DNA of 64,000 nucleotides from Sandaracinobacteroides sayramensis (GTDB taxonomy: Bacteria; Pseudomonadota; Alphaproteobacteria; Sphingomonadales; Sphingomonadaceae), in the NCBI RefSeq assembly GCF_022014495.1, contig NZ_JAKLSQ010000003.1, forward strand, positions 1-64,000, given 5' to 3'. Positions 55,140-64,000 of this stretch are shown here, piece by piece. Both the position numbers and the translations under genes were made by a program. Under the pieces are notes generated by a model. The model did not search any database, was not told the origin of the DNA, and worked only from the letters and a program-made list of their open reading frames with translations. Each line of letters begins with the position of its first letter. Position 1 is the first letter of the stretch.

Positions 55140-55679
55140 TCAGGCTTTCTGCTTCTCCGCCCTGCGTTCGGCGGCGGAACGCAGGATTTCATAGGCCGCC
55201 TGCGCAGCCTGGAAACGCTTTGCCGCCTCTTCGTCGCCGGGGTTGAGATCGGGGTGGTTCTCCTTCGCCAGCCTCCGGTGCGCGGCCTTGATCGCCGCTT
55301 CGTCGGCGTCGGGCGGCAGGTCCAGATATTTCAGCGCATCCAGTTCCGCGCGGGTGCGGCTGCCGTCGCCTTCGCCCCAGGCCCAGTGGCGCGCGCGTTC
55401 GTAATTGCGCTGGCCGCTTTGTTCCTCGGCCTCCTGCGCGGCGGCTTCCTCTTCCGTCAGCGCGGCGAAATAGTCCCACCCCCTGTTGTATTCGGCGGCA
55501 TGCTCCTCGCAGAACCACCAGCGCTCGGGGCGGTTCGGGGCCTTGGGGGCAGGGCAATTGCCCGGTTTCGAGCAGCCGACCCGGTCGCACAGGCGCTGCG
55601 CTTCGGGCGCCTTTCCGGCCCCGTCATAATCCCGCCAGCGGGGAAAGCCCCAGTCGTTGCTACGCCGCGCGCGCGCCAT
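55140..55679 (-). CDS. J-domain (DnaJ-like) protein
   Basis: 179 residues. The J-domain is at the C-terminal end (residues ~115-170): LDALKYLDLPPDADEAAIKAAHRRLAKENHPDLNPG with the HPD tripeptide. The N-terminal part contains Cys pairs (LCDRVGCSKPGNCPAPKAPNRPERWWFCEEH) that may bind metal. Such proteins recruit Hsp70 to particular clients. Confidence 0.9.
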   Translation of the reverse strand: MARARRSNDWGFPRWRDYDGAGKAPEAQRLCDRVGCSKPGNCPAPKAPNRPERWWFCEEHAAEYNRGWDYFAALTEEEAAAQEAEEQSGQRNYERARHWAWGEGDGSRTRAELDALKYLDLPPDADEAAIKAAHRRLAKENHPDLNPGDEEAAKRFQAAQAAYEILRSAAERRAEKQKA

Positions 55680-55873
55680 CGCACTTTCCCGGAGAATCGA
55701 ACTGGAAGGCAGAACAAGGCATCATGCGAGGTTCCCACGAGCGAGCGCCGGCCTTCAACCCCAAAGAGCGGCCCAGATAGGGGAAAGAAGGCCCAAACGG
55801 AAAATCCGGCGGAAGACCGCCGGATTGCCGATTCCATACCGACAGGGCGAGCCCGCGCTCGCCCTGCTGCAAT

Positions 55874-57469
55874 TCAGGCGGCCGTGGGGGCCGCTTCGCG
55901 CACGCCCTGTTCCACATGCGCCTCGAACTGGGCGAAATTCTCGATGAACATCTTCACCAGCGCGCGGGCCTTTTCGTCATAGGCTTCCGGCGTCGGCCAG
56001 GTGGAGCGCGGGTCGAGGATGGCGCTGTCCACGCCGGGCACGCTGACGGGCACGTCGAAGCCGAAGAAGGGATCCTTGCGGAATTCGGCATTTTTCAGGC
56101 TGCCGTCCAGCGCGGCGTTCAGCAGCGCGCGGGTCACCTTGATCGGCATCCGCTGGCCGGTGCCATATTGCCCGCCCGTCCAGCCGGTGTTCACCAGCCA
56201 GCAGTCGACTCCGCCCCTGGCGATCCGCTCCTTCAGCAGATTGCCATAGACCGAGGGGTGGCGCGGCATGAAGGGCGCGCCGAAGCAGGTGGAGAAGGTG
56301 GCGTCCGGCTCGGTCACGCCGATCTCGGTGCCGGCGACGCGCGCCGTGTAGCCGGAGAGGAAGTGGTACATCGCCTGATCCGGCGAGAGCTTCGCGATCG
56401 GCGGCAGGATGCCGAAGGCGTCGGCCGTCAGCATGATGATGTTCTTCGGAACCGGGCCGAGATTGTCCTTCGACGCGTTCGGAATGAAGTCGATCGGGTA
56501 GGAGCCGCGGCTGTTCTCGGCCAGGCGGTTGTCGTCCAGGTCGATTTCGCGGCTGTCCGCGTCGATCACGACATTTTCCAGCACCGTGCCGAAGCGCCTG
56601 GTGGTGGCGAAGATCTCCGGTTCCGCCGTGGGCGAGAGGCGGATCATCTTGGCGTAGCAGCCGCCTTCGAAGTTGAAGACCGCCGTGTCGGACCAGCCAT
56701 GCTCGTCGTCGCCGATAAGGGTGCGCGAGGCGTCGGCCGAAAGCGTCGTCTTGCCGGTGCCGGACAGGCCGAAGAAGACGGCGGTGTCGCCATCGGGGCC
56801 GATGTTCGCCGAGCAGTGCATGGGCATCACGCCCTTCACCGGCAGCAGATAGTTGAGGATGCCGAATACCGACTTCTTCATCTCGCCGGCGTATTTGGTC
56901 CCGCCGATCAGGATCAGCTTTTCGGTGAAGTTGACGGCGATCACCGTTTCCGAGCGGCAGCCGTGGCGCTCGGGATCGGCGCGGAAGCTGGGCAGGTCGA
57001 TGATGGTGTATTCCGGCGCATAGCTTTCCAGCTCGGCCGCCGTGGGGCGAACCAGCAGCGTGCGGATGAACAGCGAGTGCCAGGCGAGTTCGGTGATCAC
57101 GCGCACGTTCACGCGATGCTCGGGCTGCGAGCCGCCGAACAGATCCTGGACGAAAAGCGTCTCCTTCCGGGCGACGGCGGCGAGGAAATCCTCCTTCAGC
57201 GCGGCAAAGTGCGCGGGTTCCATCGGCTTGTTGGACTTGCCCCACCAGACGCTGTCGGCGGTTTCACCGTCCTTCACGGTGAATTTGTCGTTCGCCGAGC
57301 GGCCGGTGTGCTGGCCGGTTTCCACCACGAAGGCGCCATCCCTGGAAAGCAGCCCTTCTTCGCGGTTCACGGCCTGCTCGATGAGCTGGGCGGTGCCGAG
57401 GTTCCAGTTGAGACGAGCCCCGGTCTTGATGCCCTGGGATTCGAGGCTGACGCCGGTTGTCTTTGCCAC
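55874..57469 (-). CDS. pckA: phosphoenolpyruvate carboxykinase (ATP)
   Basis: 531 residues from a GTG start (57469) preceded by GGAGGGAATATACC; the longer frame to 57574 is not family-like. Kinase-1a loop [47 protein letters not shown] (quoted in parts) and [10 protein letters not shown] identify it. It converts oxaloacetate to PEP. Divergent from chvI with a 207-bp spacer, an arrangement conserved in alphaproteobacteria and consistent with ChvI control. Confidence 0.97.
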   Translation of the reverse strand: MAKTTGVSLESQGIKTGARLNWNLGTAQLIEQAVNREEGLLSRDGAFVVETGQHTGRSANDKFTVKDGETADSVWWGKSNKPMEPAHFAALKEDFLAAVARKETLFVQDLFGGSQPEHRVNVRVITELAWHSLFIRTLLVRPTAAELESYAPEYTIIDLPSFRADPERHGCRSETVIAVNFTEKLILIGGTKYAGEMKKSVFGILNYLLPVKGVMPMHCSANIGPDGDTAVFFGLSGTGKTTLSADASRTLIGDDEHGWSDTAVFNFEGGCYAKMIRLSPTAEPEIFATTRRFGTVLENVVIDADSREIDLDDNRLAENSRGSYPIDFIPNASKDNLGPVPKNIIMLTADAFGILPPIAKLSPDQAMYHFLSGYTARVAGTEIGVTEPDATFSTCFGAPFMPRHPSVYGNLLKERIARGGVDCWLVNTGWTGGQYGTGQRMPIKVTRALLNAALDGSLKNAEFRKDPFFGFDVPVSVPGVDSAILDPRSTWPTPEAYDEKARALVKMFIENFAQFEAHVEQGVREAAPTAA

Positions 57470-57676
57470 GGTATATTCCCTCCAGTTGGAACCGCCGGCC
57501 TCGTTGGTGAAGGGCAGGTCGGTTGCAGTGAGACTGCGGTAGCCATGCAGCAGCCGCATATATATGCGCGCCACCCCATATCGAAGCGACAGGTTTCTGT
57601 GAAGCTTTCTGAAGTTGAACCTTTGGAACCGTCGCCGTTAGCAGCTATACGCCAGCGGCATGACCAGTCGTGCCGC

Positions 57677-58411
57677 ATGAAGGGTGACAGCTTGTCCAGC
57701 GAACAGACCCCCACGATCGCGCTCGTCGACGACGACCGCAACATCCTCACTTCGGTCAGCCTCGCCCTGCAGGCGGAGGGCTTCGCCACCCGTGTCTATG
57801 CCGATGGAGCGGCCGGGCTGAAGGGCTGCCTCGAAAATCCGCCCGACCTCGCCGTCGTCGATATCAAGATGCCGCGCATGGACGGGATGGAAATGCTGAG
57901 GCGGCTGCGCGAGAAGTCGGACCTGCCGCTGATCTTCCTCACGTCCAAGGACACCGAGATCGACGAGGCACTGGGGCTGGCGATGGGGGCGGACGATTAT
58001 ATCGGCAAGCCCTTTTCCCAGCGGCTGCTGATCGAGCGAATCCGGGCGGTCCTCCGGCGGACGGCGAGCCGCAGGGGCAATGGGGCGGGAGAAGAGCCTG
58101 CGGCGGAGCCGATCGTGCGCGGCCCGCTGGAGATGGACCCGGCCCGCCATCGCGTCCGCTGGCACGGCAAGGACGTGGCGCTGACGGTGACCGAGTTCCT
58201 GATACTGGACGCGCTCGCGCAGCGCCCCGGATTCGTGAAATCCCGCGACCAGCTTATGGATGTCGCCTATCAGCACGACAGCTATGTGGACGACCGGACG
58301 ATCGACAGCCATATCAAGCGCCTGCGCAAGAAGTTCCGCGTCGCCGATCCCGCCTTCAAGGCCATCGAGACGCTTTACGGCGTGGGCTATCGATTCGATC
58401 TGGACGAATGA
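57677..58411 (+). CDS. chvI: response regulator ChvI
   Basis: 244 residues from ATG 57677. Receiver with acidic pair ALVDDDRN, Asp62 in [12 protein letters not shown] and Lys111 in [10 protein letters not shown], then an OmpR winged helix ending [15 protein letters not shown]. The partner kinase follows 49 bp downstream. ChvI-ChvG responds to acidity and envelope state in alphaproteobacteria. Confidence 0.94.
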   Translation: MKGDSLSSEQTPTIALVDDDRNILTSVSLALQAEGFATRVYADGAAGLKGCLENPPDLAVVDIKMPRMDGMEMLRRLREKSDLPLIFLTSKDTEIDEALGLAMGADDYIGKPFSQRLLIERIRAVLRRTASRRGNGAGEEPAAEPIVRGPLEMDPARHRVRWHGKDVALTVTEFLILDALAQRPGFVKSRDQLMDVAYQHDSYVDDRTIDSHIKRLRKKFRVADPAFKAIETLYGVGYRFDLDE

Positions 58412-58460
58412 CGGCGTGATTTCGGGAAAGGTCCAGTAAACGAGGCCAGTAAACGAGGTT

Positions 58461-60074
58461 GTGAGCGAGGTTGTGAACGGGGTTCCTCCACAGACGGACA
58501 TGCTGCGCGCCCGCCGGCGGAGCGGCGGCGCTCCGCGCTTTTCCGGCTGGTCGTCGCTCGTCACCCGAATCCTGGTCGTGAACCTGCTTGCCATTCTCGC
58601 GCTGGCTGGCGCGCTTCTCTACATCGAAAGCTTCCGCACCCGGCTTCTGGAGACGCGGGAACAGGAGTTGCTGCGCCAGGGCGAGATCATGGCGCATTTC
58701 CTGGAGAATCAGGGGGTGGAAAAAGGCCGCCCGGCGATCCTCGACCTGTCCAGCCCGCGCGGCACGCGCATCCGGCTCTACGATGCGTCGGGCCGGCTGG
58801 CCGCGGACAATTGGGACAACCCCGAGACCACGCGCTTCGAACTGGTGGACCCGACGACGGAAGGTTTCCGCCGCGAAAGCGCGATCGTCATCGACCGGGT
58901 CATCGACTTCATCACCGGCCAGCGCGAATTGCCGCCGCTCGACGAGCCGGAGGACGACCGGCGCGGCATCTGGCCGGAGGCGGAGGAGGCCGCGATAACC
59001 GGCGCTGCCGTCACCCGCGCCCGGCAGACGCGGGATCGGCTGGTGGTGCTGCAGGCGGCCGTGCCGGTGGAAATCCCCGGCGAATCGCGCCCCTTTCCCG
59101 TCGTGCTGCTGACGGTAGATACGCCGGACGTTATCGATCTCGTTCGCCGGGAGCGGATGACCTCCTTCCTGGTGTTTCTGAGCATTCTCGGCTTCAGCCT
59201 GGCCCTCAGCCTTTATCTCGCCCGGATCATCGTCGTGCCGCTCAGGCAACTCGCGCTGGCGGCGCATCGGGTGCGACTGGGGCGGCAGCGCGATGTGGTC
59301 GTGCCGCGCCTGCCGCATCGCCGCGACGAAATCGGCGGGCTGGCGCGGGCGCTCGCCGACATGACGGCGGCGCTGCGGCAGCGAATCGACGCCACGGAGG
59401 CTTTCGCCGCCGATGTGGCGCATGAGCTGAAGAACCCGCTCGCCAGCATACGCTCCGCGATCGAGGCGCTGGGAAGCGTGCGGGACGAGAAGGCACGGGC
59501 GCAGTTGTTCGGCCTGATCGAGGAGGATGTGCGGCGGATCGACCGGCTGATCACCGATATTTCCGCCGCTTCCCGGCTGGACGCCGAACTCTCCCGCGCG
59601 CGGCTGCAGCCTGTGGACGTGGGGCAACTGGTCGAAGGGCTGGTGGCGGCAAGGACGGCCGCCGGACCGCTGTGCAATGGTGTCGGCCTGTTCGTGGAAC
59701 CGGTGCGGAAAGGCGAGGCAGTCGCCACCGCGGATGCCGACCGGCTGGCGCAGGTGGTGAACAATCTGCTGGACAATGCGCAGAGCTTCTCGCCTGAGGG
59801 TGGGCGCATCGACGTGAGAGTGCAGCGCAGGGGGCCGATTGTGGAGATTCGCGTGGAGGATGAAGGACCGGGGGTGCCGCAGGAGGCGCGCGACGCGATT
59901 TTCGAACGCTTCTATTCGGAGCGGCCCCGGCATGAGGATTATGGCAAGCACAGCGGGCTGGGGCTGTCGATCGCCCGCTCCATCGTCGAGGCGCTGGACG
60001 GACAGATTCGCGTGGGGGACCGCAAGGACGGCCGGACCGGCGGGGCCTTCCTCGTGACCCTGCCGGCGATCTGA
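58461..60074 (+). CDS. chvG: sensor histidine kinase ChvG
   Basis: 537 residues; GTG at 58461 or ATG at 58500. Two membrane helices enclose a ~190-residue periplasmic domain (second helix near MTSFLVFLSILGFSLALSLYLA), HAMP, H-box His321 in ADVAHELKNPLASIRSA, N-box VVNNLLDNAQSFS, G-boxes VEDEGPGVP and SGLGLSIARSIVEALDG. Length and context (pckA-chvI-chvG-hprK) mark it as ChvG. Upstream 58430-58465 has imperfect AGTAAACGAGG and TTGTGANCG repeats. Confidence 0.93.
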   Translation: MSEVVNGVPPQTDMLRARRRSGGAPRFSGWSSLVTRILVVNLLAILALAGALLYIESFRTRLLETREQELLRQGEIMAHFLENQGVEKGRPAILDLSSPRGTRIRLYDASGRLAADNWDNPETTRFELVDPTTEGFRRESAIVIDRVIDFITGQRELPPLDEPEDDRRGIWPEAEEAAITGAAVTRARQTRDRLVVLQAAVPVEIPGESRPFPVVLLTVDTPDVIDLVRRERMTSFLVFLSILGFSLALSLYLARIIVVPLRQLALAAHRVRLGRQRDVVVPRLPHRRDEIGGLARALADMTAALRQRIDATEAFAADVAHELKNPLASIRSAIEALGSVRDEKARAQLFGLIEEDVRRIDRLITDISAASRLDAELSRARLQPVDVGQLVEGLVAARTAAGPLCNGVGLFVEPVRKGEAVATADADRLAQVVNNLLDNAQSFSPEGGRIDVRVQRRGPIVEIRVEDEGPGVPQEARDAIFERFYSERPRHEDYGKHSGLGLSIARSIVEALDGQIRVGDRKDGRTGGAFLVTLPAI

Positions 60075-60075
60075 C

Positions 60076-60525
60076 ATGGCCGAGCTGCCTGAAACCCTGC
60101 CCGAAACCCTGCACGCCACCGCCATCGACATCGAAGGGCAGGGGGTGCTGCTGCTCGGCCCGTCGGGCAGCGGCAAGTCCGATCTGTCGCTTCGCCTCAT
60201 CGATCGCGGCGCGAAGCTGGTGGCGGACGATCGGGTGATCGTCAGCGCTGCCTTGGGAGGGCTGAAGCTGTCGGCGCCGCCGAACATCGCCGGCAAGATG
60301 GAAGTGCGGGGCCTCGGCGTGCTGGAGCTGCCGGAATCGCTGGTGAGCGAGGCCACGCTCGCCCGGCTGGCGGTCGATCTGTCGGCCGCGCCCGAGCGCT
60401 TGCCGGAACCGGAATATTTCGAACATCTGGGCGTGGCGCTGCCGCTCATCCGCCTCAGCGCTTTCGAGGCGTCCGCGCCCATCAAGCTCGAGTGGGCGTT
60501 GGCACTTCAGCTCGGGGGCGGCTAG
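60076..60525 (+). CDS. hprK: short HPr kinase/phosphorylase-like protein
   Basis: 149 residues, the truncated alphaproteobacterial HprK lacking the N-terminal domain of Gram-positive enzymes. P-loop LLGPSGSGKSDLSLRLI, AKLVADDRV, MEVRGLGVLEL matching the family signature. It begins right after chvG. It would phosphorylate the HPr encoded at 61896. Confidence 0.92.
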   Translation: MAELPETLPETLHATAIDIEGQGVLLLGPSGSGKSDLSLRLIDRGAKLVADDRVIVSAALGGLKLSAPPNIAGKMEVRGLGVLELPESLVSEATLARLAVDLSAAPERLPEPEYFEHLGVALPLIRLSAFEASAPIKLEWALALQLGGG

Positions 60526-60534
60526 AAGGCCCGC

Positions 60535-61458
60535 ATGACCAGCCCGGACAGCATGCGCGACGAGCCGCCCCCGCCCGTGTTGCTGGTGACCGGCATGTCC
60601 GGCGCCGGCAAGTCGACGACGCTGAAGGCGCTGGAGGATCTGGGCTATGAAGCGGTGGACAATCTGCCGCTGTCGCTGCTGGAGCCGTTGCTGGCGCCCG
60701 GCGTGCATCAGAAGCTGGCGATCGGGATCGACACCCGCACCCGCGCCTTTTCCCCGGCCATGGTGCTGGAAGCCATCGCCGCCCATGCGTCCGAGGGGCG
60801 GACCATTCGCATGCTGTTCGTCGACTGTTCCGGACCGGAGCTGATCCGCCGTTTCTCGGAAACGCGCCGGCGCCACCCGCTGGCGCTCGACCGGCCGGCC
60901 GGCGACGGAATCGCGCTGGAGCGGGAGTTGCTTTCCGAACTGCGGCGGGTGGCGGACGTGGTGATCGACACCACCGATTTCAGCAGCAACGACCTGAGGC
61001 GCGCGGTTTCCACCCGCTTCGGCCGGCCCGATGGCAAGGCTTTCACGCTGACGTTGATGAGTTTCGGCTATGCCCGCGGCGTCCCACGCGACGCGGATCT
61101 GGTGTTCGACATGCGTTTCCTGCGCAACCCGCACTGGGTGCCGGAATTGCGCCCGATGACCGGCGTGGAAGCCCCGGTGCAGGGCTATGTGAAGGCCGAC
61201 CCCGCCTTCACGCCGGCTTTCGACGCGATGATGGGGCTTCTAACCCTGTTGCTGCCGGGCTATGCGCGGGAGGGTCGGGCCTATCTGACCGTTGCCTTCG
61301 GTTGCACCGGCGGCCGGCACAGGTCCGTGGCGACGGCGGAGGCGGCCGGCGCCCGGCTGGCGGAAGCCGGCTGGAGCAATGCCGTGGTGCACAGGGATCG
61401 GGCGCATGGCCCGGAACAGGATGCGCTCGAGATCGAGGCGCTGGAAGAGCAGCGCTGA
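60535..61458 (+). CDS. rapZ: RapZ/YvcJ family nucleotide-binding protein
   Basis: 307 residues. Walker A VTGMSGAGKSTTLKALEDLGYEAVDNLP, IGIDTRTR, and the C-terminal domain LTVAFGCTGGRHRSVATAE, RNPHWVPELRPMTG (quoted in parts). In enteric bacteria RapZ controls GlmS via small RNAs; in alphaproteobacteria the exact role is unresolved. Confidence 0.95.
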   Translation: MTSPDSMRDEPPPPVLLVTGMSGAGKSTTLKALEDLGYEAVDNLPLSLLEPLLAPGVHQKLAIGIDTRTRAFSPAMVLEAIAAHASEGRTIRMLFVDCSGPELIRRFSETRRRHPLALDRPAGDGIALERELLSELRRVADVVIDTTDFSSNDLRRAVSTRFGRPDGKAFTLTLMSFGYARGVPRDADLVFDMRFLRNPHWVPELRPMTGVEAPVQGYVKADPAFTPAFDAMMGLLTLLLPGYAREGRAYLTVAFGCTGGRHRSVATAEAAGARLAEAGWSNAVVHRDRAHGPEQDALEIEALEEQR

Positions 61459-61482
61459 GATGCGGGCAGGGAAGGGGTTGCA

Positions 61483-61887
61483 ATGATCGGTTTGGTGCTT
61501 GTGACTCACGGCCGGCTGGCGGCCGAGTTCATCGCCGCCATGGAGCATGTGGTCGGCCCGCAGCAGCAGTGCCTGGCGGTCTGCATCGAGGCGAACGACG
61601 ACATGGAGGAAAAGCGCGCCGAGATCGACCGCGCCGCGGCCGAAGTGGATTCGGGCTCGGGCGTGGTGCTGCTGACGGACATGTTCGGCGGCACGCCGTC
61701 CAATCTCGCCATCTCGCTGCTGGGCAAGCCCAATCTGGAAGTGATCGCCGGGGTGAATCTGCCGATGCTGATCAAGCTCGCCAGCGTCCGAAAGGCGAAG
61801 GGCGTGGGCGAGGCGGTGGATCTGGCGCAGGAAGCGGGGCGCAAATATATCAGCGTCGCCAGCCGTCTGCTCGGCGAAGCTGCCTGA
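61483..61887 (+). CDS. PTS EIIA-Man family protein
   Basis: 134 residues, phosphorylatable His9 in LVLVTHGRLAAEF, then LLTDMFGGTPSNLAISLL. No EIIB or EIIC gene is near, so it belongs to an incomplete regulatory PTS with HprK and HPr. It starts 25 bp after rapZ. Confidence 0.95.
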   Translation: MIGLVLVTHGRLAAEFIAAMEHVVGPQQQCLAVCIEANDDMEEKRAEIDRAAAEVDSGSGVVLLTDMFGGTPSNLAISLLGKPNLEVIAGVNLPMLIKLASVRKAKGVGEAVDLAQEAGRKYISVASRLLGEAA

Positions 61888-61895
61888 GGGCGGGG

Positions 61896-62165
61896 ATGGC
61901 CGGGCCGGTCCTGCTGGAAATCCGCAACCGCCGGGGGCTGCACGCCCGCGCCAGCGCCAAGTTCGTGACACTTGCCACCCAGTTCGACGCCACCGTCACC
62001 GTCTCCAAGGACGGGGCCGATGTGCTGGGAACCTCCATCATGGGCCTGATGATGCTGGCCGCCGCCACGGGGGATTTCATCGAAGTGCGGGCGGAAGGGG
62101 CCGATGCGGAAACCGCGCTCTCGGCGCTTGTCGAGCTTGTGGAAGGCAAGTTCGGCGAGGAGTGA
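61896..62165 (+). CDS. ptsH: HPr phosphocarrier protein
   Basis: 89 residues. His16 in RRGLHARASAKFV and the regulatory Ser region in DVLGTSIMGLMMLAAATGD (Ser in the Ser46-like position, target of HprK). Eight bp downstream of the EIIA gene. EI (PtsP-type) is not in the window. Confidence 0.95.
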   Translation: MAGPVLLEIRNRRGLHARASAKFVTLATQFDATVTVSKDGADVLGTSIMGLMMLAAATGDFIEVRAEGADAETALSALVELVEGKFGEE

Positions 62166-62210
62166 GGCTACCGGCCGCCGGAAGCATCGAGCCCCGGCAG
62201 CCGGCTTTCT

Positions 62211-62468
62211 TCAGCGGTTGTCCAGTTCGCTTCGCACCAGTTCCAGCCCGCGCCGGGTGATGCGATAGGGCTGCCCACCGGTGGAGGCGATCGCCCGCCG
62301 GCGCTTCAGCTTTCGGAACATGGCGAGATCGAAGCCAGAAAGCTTCCAGCCCTCGCGCGTGAAGCAGTCCGCGCCGATGATATGGCCGCGCGCGTCCTTG
62401 ACCGGCCTGATCGCGCCGCCTTGCGCCATCAGGTGCAGGATCCGTTGTTCGGATCGGGAAATGTCCAT
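62211..62468 (-). CDS. yjhX: YjhX family protein (annotated as toxin family)
   Basis: 85 residues that align over their full length with E. coli YjhX: ISRSEQRILHLMAQGGAIR, CFTREGWKLSGFDLAMFRKLKRRRAI, GGQPYRITRRGLELVRSELDNR. Family members are reported as toxins or topoisomerase-modulating; the function here is unknown and no partner antitoxin is seen. Convergent with ptsH. Confidence 0.9.
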   Translation of the reverse strand: MDISRSEQRILHLMAQGGAIRPVKDARGHIIGADCFTREGWKLSGFDLAMFRKLKRRRAIASTGGQPYRITRRGLELVRSELDNR

Positions 62469-62694
62469 CGGGATTGTCCGTGCCGTGGGCAGAGTGCCCC
62501 ATTGCCATTTGCCCTGCTCGCCGGGACGGCAGGGGGCTCAAATGGACGCCTCACTCGACAACGAGTGAGGCTTTAGCGAAGCTCGGACGATTTCATGGAC
62601 ACGCCACGCATATAGGGCGTTCACATGCGCGGGCCAAGCCTGCGCATGTTTCGGTAATGGGTCGGTTCGAATTGGTGGAGAGCGGCTTTCGCCC

Positions 62695-62723
62695 CGTCAC
62701 CCCGGGTCAAGCCCGGGGTGACG
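62695..62723. repeat. REP-like palindrome
   Basis: CGTCACCCCGGG-TCAA-GCCCGGGGTGACG, the compact form of the element at 55000-55089. It sits in the 300-bp spacer between yjhX and bfr, which has no gene. Confidence 0.85.
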
Positions 62724-62771
62724 GAGTGCTTGGTTCTATTCGAACTGCCCCACTCCGCATCTTCCAGTCGT

Positions 62772-63251
62772 TCAGGAACCGGCGGCTTCCGACTGGAGCT
62801 GGATGTAGTTCTGCAGCCCCTGATCCCTGATCATCTGCTGCTGCGTCTCGATGAAGTCGATATGCTCTTCCTCGGCCTCCAGGATTTCGCTCAGCAGTTC
62901 GCGGGTGCCGAAATCGCGGATGGACTCGCAATAGGGAATGGCTTCCTTCAGCAGGTTCAGCGCTTCATACTCGAGGTCGAGGTCGGCTTGGAGGATTTCC
63001 GGCACATTCTCGCCGATGCGCAGGCGATTGAGAGTCTGCAGATTGGGCAGGCCGTCCAGATAGAAGATGCGCTCCATCAGCTTGTCGGCATGCTTCATCT
63101 CGTCGATCGACTCATGATATTCATATTTCGCGAGCTTCGCGACGCCCCAATTGTCCAGCATGCGATAGTGCAGGAAATATTGGTTGATGGCCGTCAGTTC
63201 GCCCTTCAGCACCGCGTTGAGATAGTCGATTACCTTCTTGTCGCCCTTCAT
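62772..63251 (-). CDS. bfr: bacterioferritin
   Basis: 159 residues, ferritin-like four-helix protein. Heme-ligand Met52 (ESIDEMKHADKLMERI), ferroxidase ligands Glu18 (KGELTAINQYFLHYRM), Glu51 and His54, Glu94 (LEYEALNLLKEAI) and Glu127/His130 in EEEHIDFIETQ. It stores iron and binds heme between subunits. No Bfd gene is next to it. Confidence 0.97.
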   Translation of the reverse strand: MKGDKKVIDYLNAVLKGELTAINQYFLHYRMLDNWGVAKLAKYEYHESIDEMKHADKLMERIFYLDGLPNLQTLNRLRIGENVPEILQADLDLEYEALNLLKEAIPYCESIRDFGTRELLSEILEAEEEHIDFIETQQQMIRDQGLQNYIQLQSEAAGS

Positions 63252-63330
63252 GGCCGCATTCCTTCCAATATCCGATTGGCGCCAGAATAGGCATTTTAAT
63301 GATCAAAATCAAGTAAAAACAATATGTTAG

Positions 63331-63359
63331 TTGCGAACGGCTTTGACTAGCATTCGCAA
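63331..63359 (-). promoter_or_regulatory. inverted repeat upstream of bfr
   Basis: TTGCGAA (63331-63337) and TTCGCAA (63353-63359), 15 bp apart, 80-110 bp upstream of the bfr start and also close to the divergent ileS. Could be an iron-responsive or other regulator site; not a clear Fur or Irr consensus. Confidence 0.35.
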
Positions 63360-63405
63360 GGCAGCGGCTTGCAAGGGGCGCGGGATGCTCTAAAGCGTGG
63401 CGCCC

Positions 63406-64000
63406 ATGACCGAGAGCAAAAAGGCGGCAGATTACCGCCACACCGTATTCCTGCCCGAGACGGGCTTCCCCATGAAGGCAGGCCTTGCCCAGACCGAGCC
63501 GCGCCTGCTGGAACGTTGGGCGGCGGAGGGCGCGCACGAGAAGCTGCGCGCGCTTCGCACTGGCGCTCCGCGCTGGATCCTGCACGACGGCCCGCCCTAC
63601 GCGAACGGGGACATGCACCTCGGCCATGCGATGAACCACATCCTGAAGGATTTCGTGGTCCGCACCCGCAGCATGCTGGGCTTCGACAGCCCCTATATCC
63701 CCGGCTGGGACTGCCACGGCCTGCCGATCGAATGGCGGGTGGAGGAACTGAACCGCGAGAAGGGCATCAGGAAGGGCGACATCGAGCCGATGGCCTTTCG
63801 CCAGCAGTGCCGGGACTATGCCGCGCACTGGGTGAATGTGCAGCGCGCGCAACTGAAGCGGCTGGGGGTGTGGGGGGATTGGGATAATCCCTATCTTACC
63901 ATGGATTTCTCATCCGAAGCTACGATTGCGTCGGAGCTGATGAAGTTCGCGGAAAGCGGCCAGCTCTACCGTGGCGCCAAGCCGGTGATGTGGTCCCCCG
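63406..64000 (+). CDS. ileS: isoleucyl-tRNA synthetase, 5' part
   Basis: Starts at ATG 63406 (GGCGCCC upstream, weak site) and runs off the window: ~198 residues of a ~950-residue enzyme. Class I signature [20 protein letters not shown] with HIGH-type HLGH, followed by [10 protein letters not shown]-like [14 protein letters not shown] and [13 protein letters not shown], which identify IleS. Core gene. Confidence 0.96.
   Translation, partial: MTESKKAADYRHTVFLPETGFPMKAGLAQTEPRLLERWAAEGAHEKLRALRTGAPRWILHDGPPYANGDMHLGHAMNHILKDFVVRTRSMLGFDSPYIPGWDCHGLPIEWRVEELNREKGIRKGDIEPMAFRQQCRDYAAHWVNVQRAQLKRLGVWGDWDNPYLTMDFSSEATIASELMKFAESGQLYRGAKPVMWSP

Noticed and set aside
55916-60485. Very long open frames opposite pckA and opposite chvG-hprK
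   Set aside because: They are complementary to well-supported genes, and the only recognisable protein in the plus-strand one is the true chvI at its end.

Overview
The window looks like a chromosome segment of a sphingomonad-type alphaproteobacterium. The supporting signs are high GC, a PEPxxWA-CTERM protein (tail VPEPATWAMM), the alphaproteobacterial block pckA / chvI-chvG-hprK-rapZ-EIIA-ptsH, a pyruvate dehydrogenase E1-beta carrying its own lipoyl domain, and the familiar GTCACCCCGGG-type palindromes. It has two halves: accessory DNA (about 1-43.5 kb) and core chromosome (43.5-64 kb).

Accessory half. A tRNA-Cys gene (43454-43527, minus strand) has a P4-type tyrosine integrase beside its 3' end. 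Leftward follow a membrane protein, an AlpA-like regulator, a MobF relaxase with its coupling protein, a lone HigA-type antitoxin and a tightly overlapping minus-strand operon: C5 cytosine methyltransferase, Vsr-like nuclease, GHKL (MutL/MORC-like) ATPase, Z1 ATPase, PD-(D/E)XK protein and AIPR protein. No mating-pair formation genes are present, so I read this as an integrative mobilizable element (IME) with a defence cargo. Its far end is near 1430, where a tRNA-end-like sequence abuts a collapsed remnant (end of a relaxase gene joined to an integrase leader) of a second, related element. That implies tandem accretion at one tRNA.

Nested element. The AIPR gene is split. Its first 189 codons lie at 26857-27426 and the remaining ~509 at 1701-3230. 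Between them is a 23.6 kb insertion whose two ends carry three TGACTC-type repeats each, at identical 23- and 19-bp spacing and in inverted orientation. It carries istA/istB-type transposition genes at its right end. Its cargo is an OLD-like ATPase/TOPRIM nuclease, chromate resistance (rhodanese-ChrB fusion, ChrA), cytochrome b561, a VIT-family transporter, a two-component system with a CzcCBA-like metal efflux operon, and a full ars operon (arsR, two arsenate reductase types, acr3, arsH). Several gene scraps (MFS tail, chimeric arsR piece, tail of a paralogue of a 253-residue protein) show it was built by repeated recombination.

Core half. From 43.6 kb: two small conserved proteins, a dipeptide epimerase-like enolase-superfamily gene, eno, ftsB, the pdhA-pdhB-pdhC-(unknown)-lpdA operon, beta-carbonic anhydrase, a DnaJ-domain protein, pckA facing away from chvI-chvG, HprK-RapZ-EIIA-HPr (an incomplete, regulatory PTS), yjhX, bacterioferritin and the 5' part of ileS, which runs off the window.
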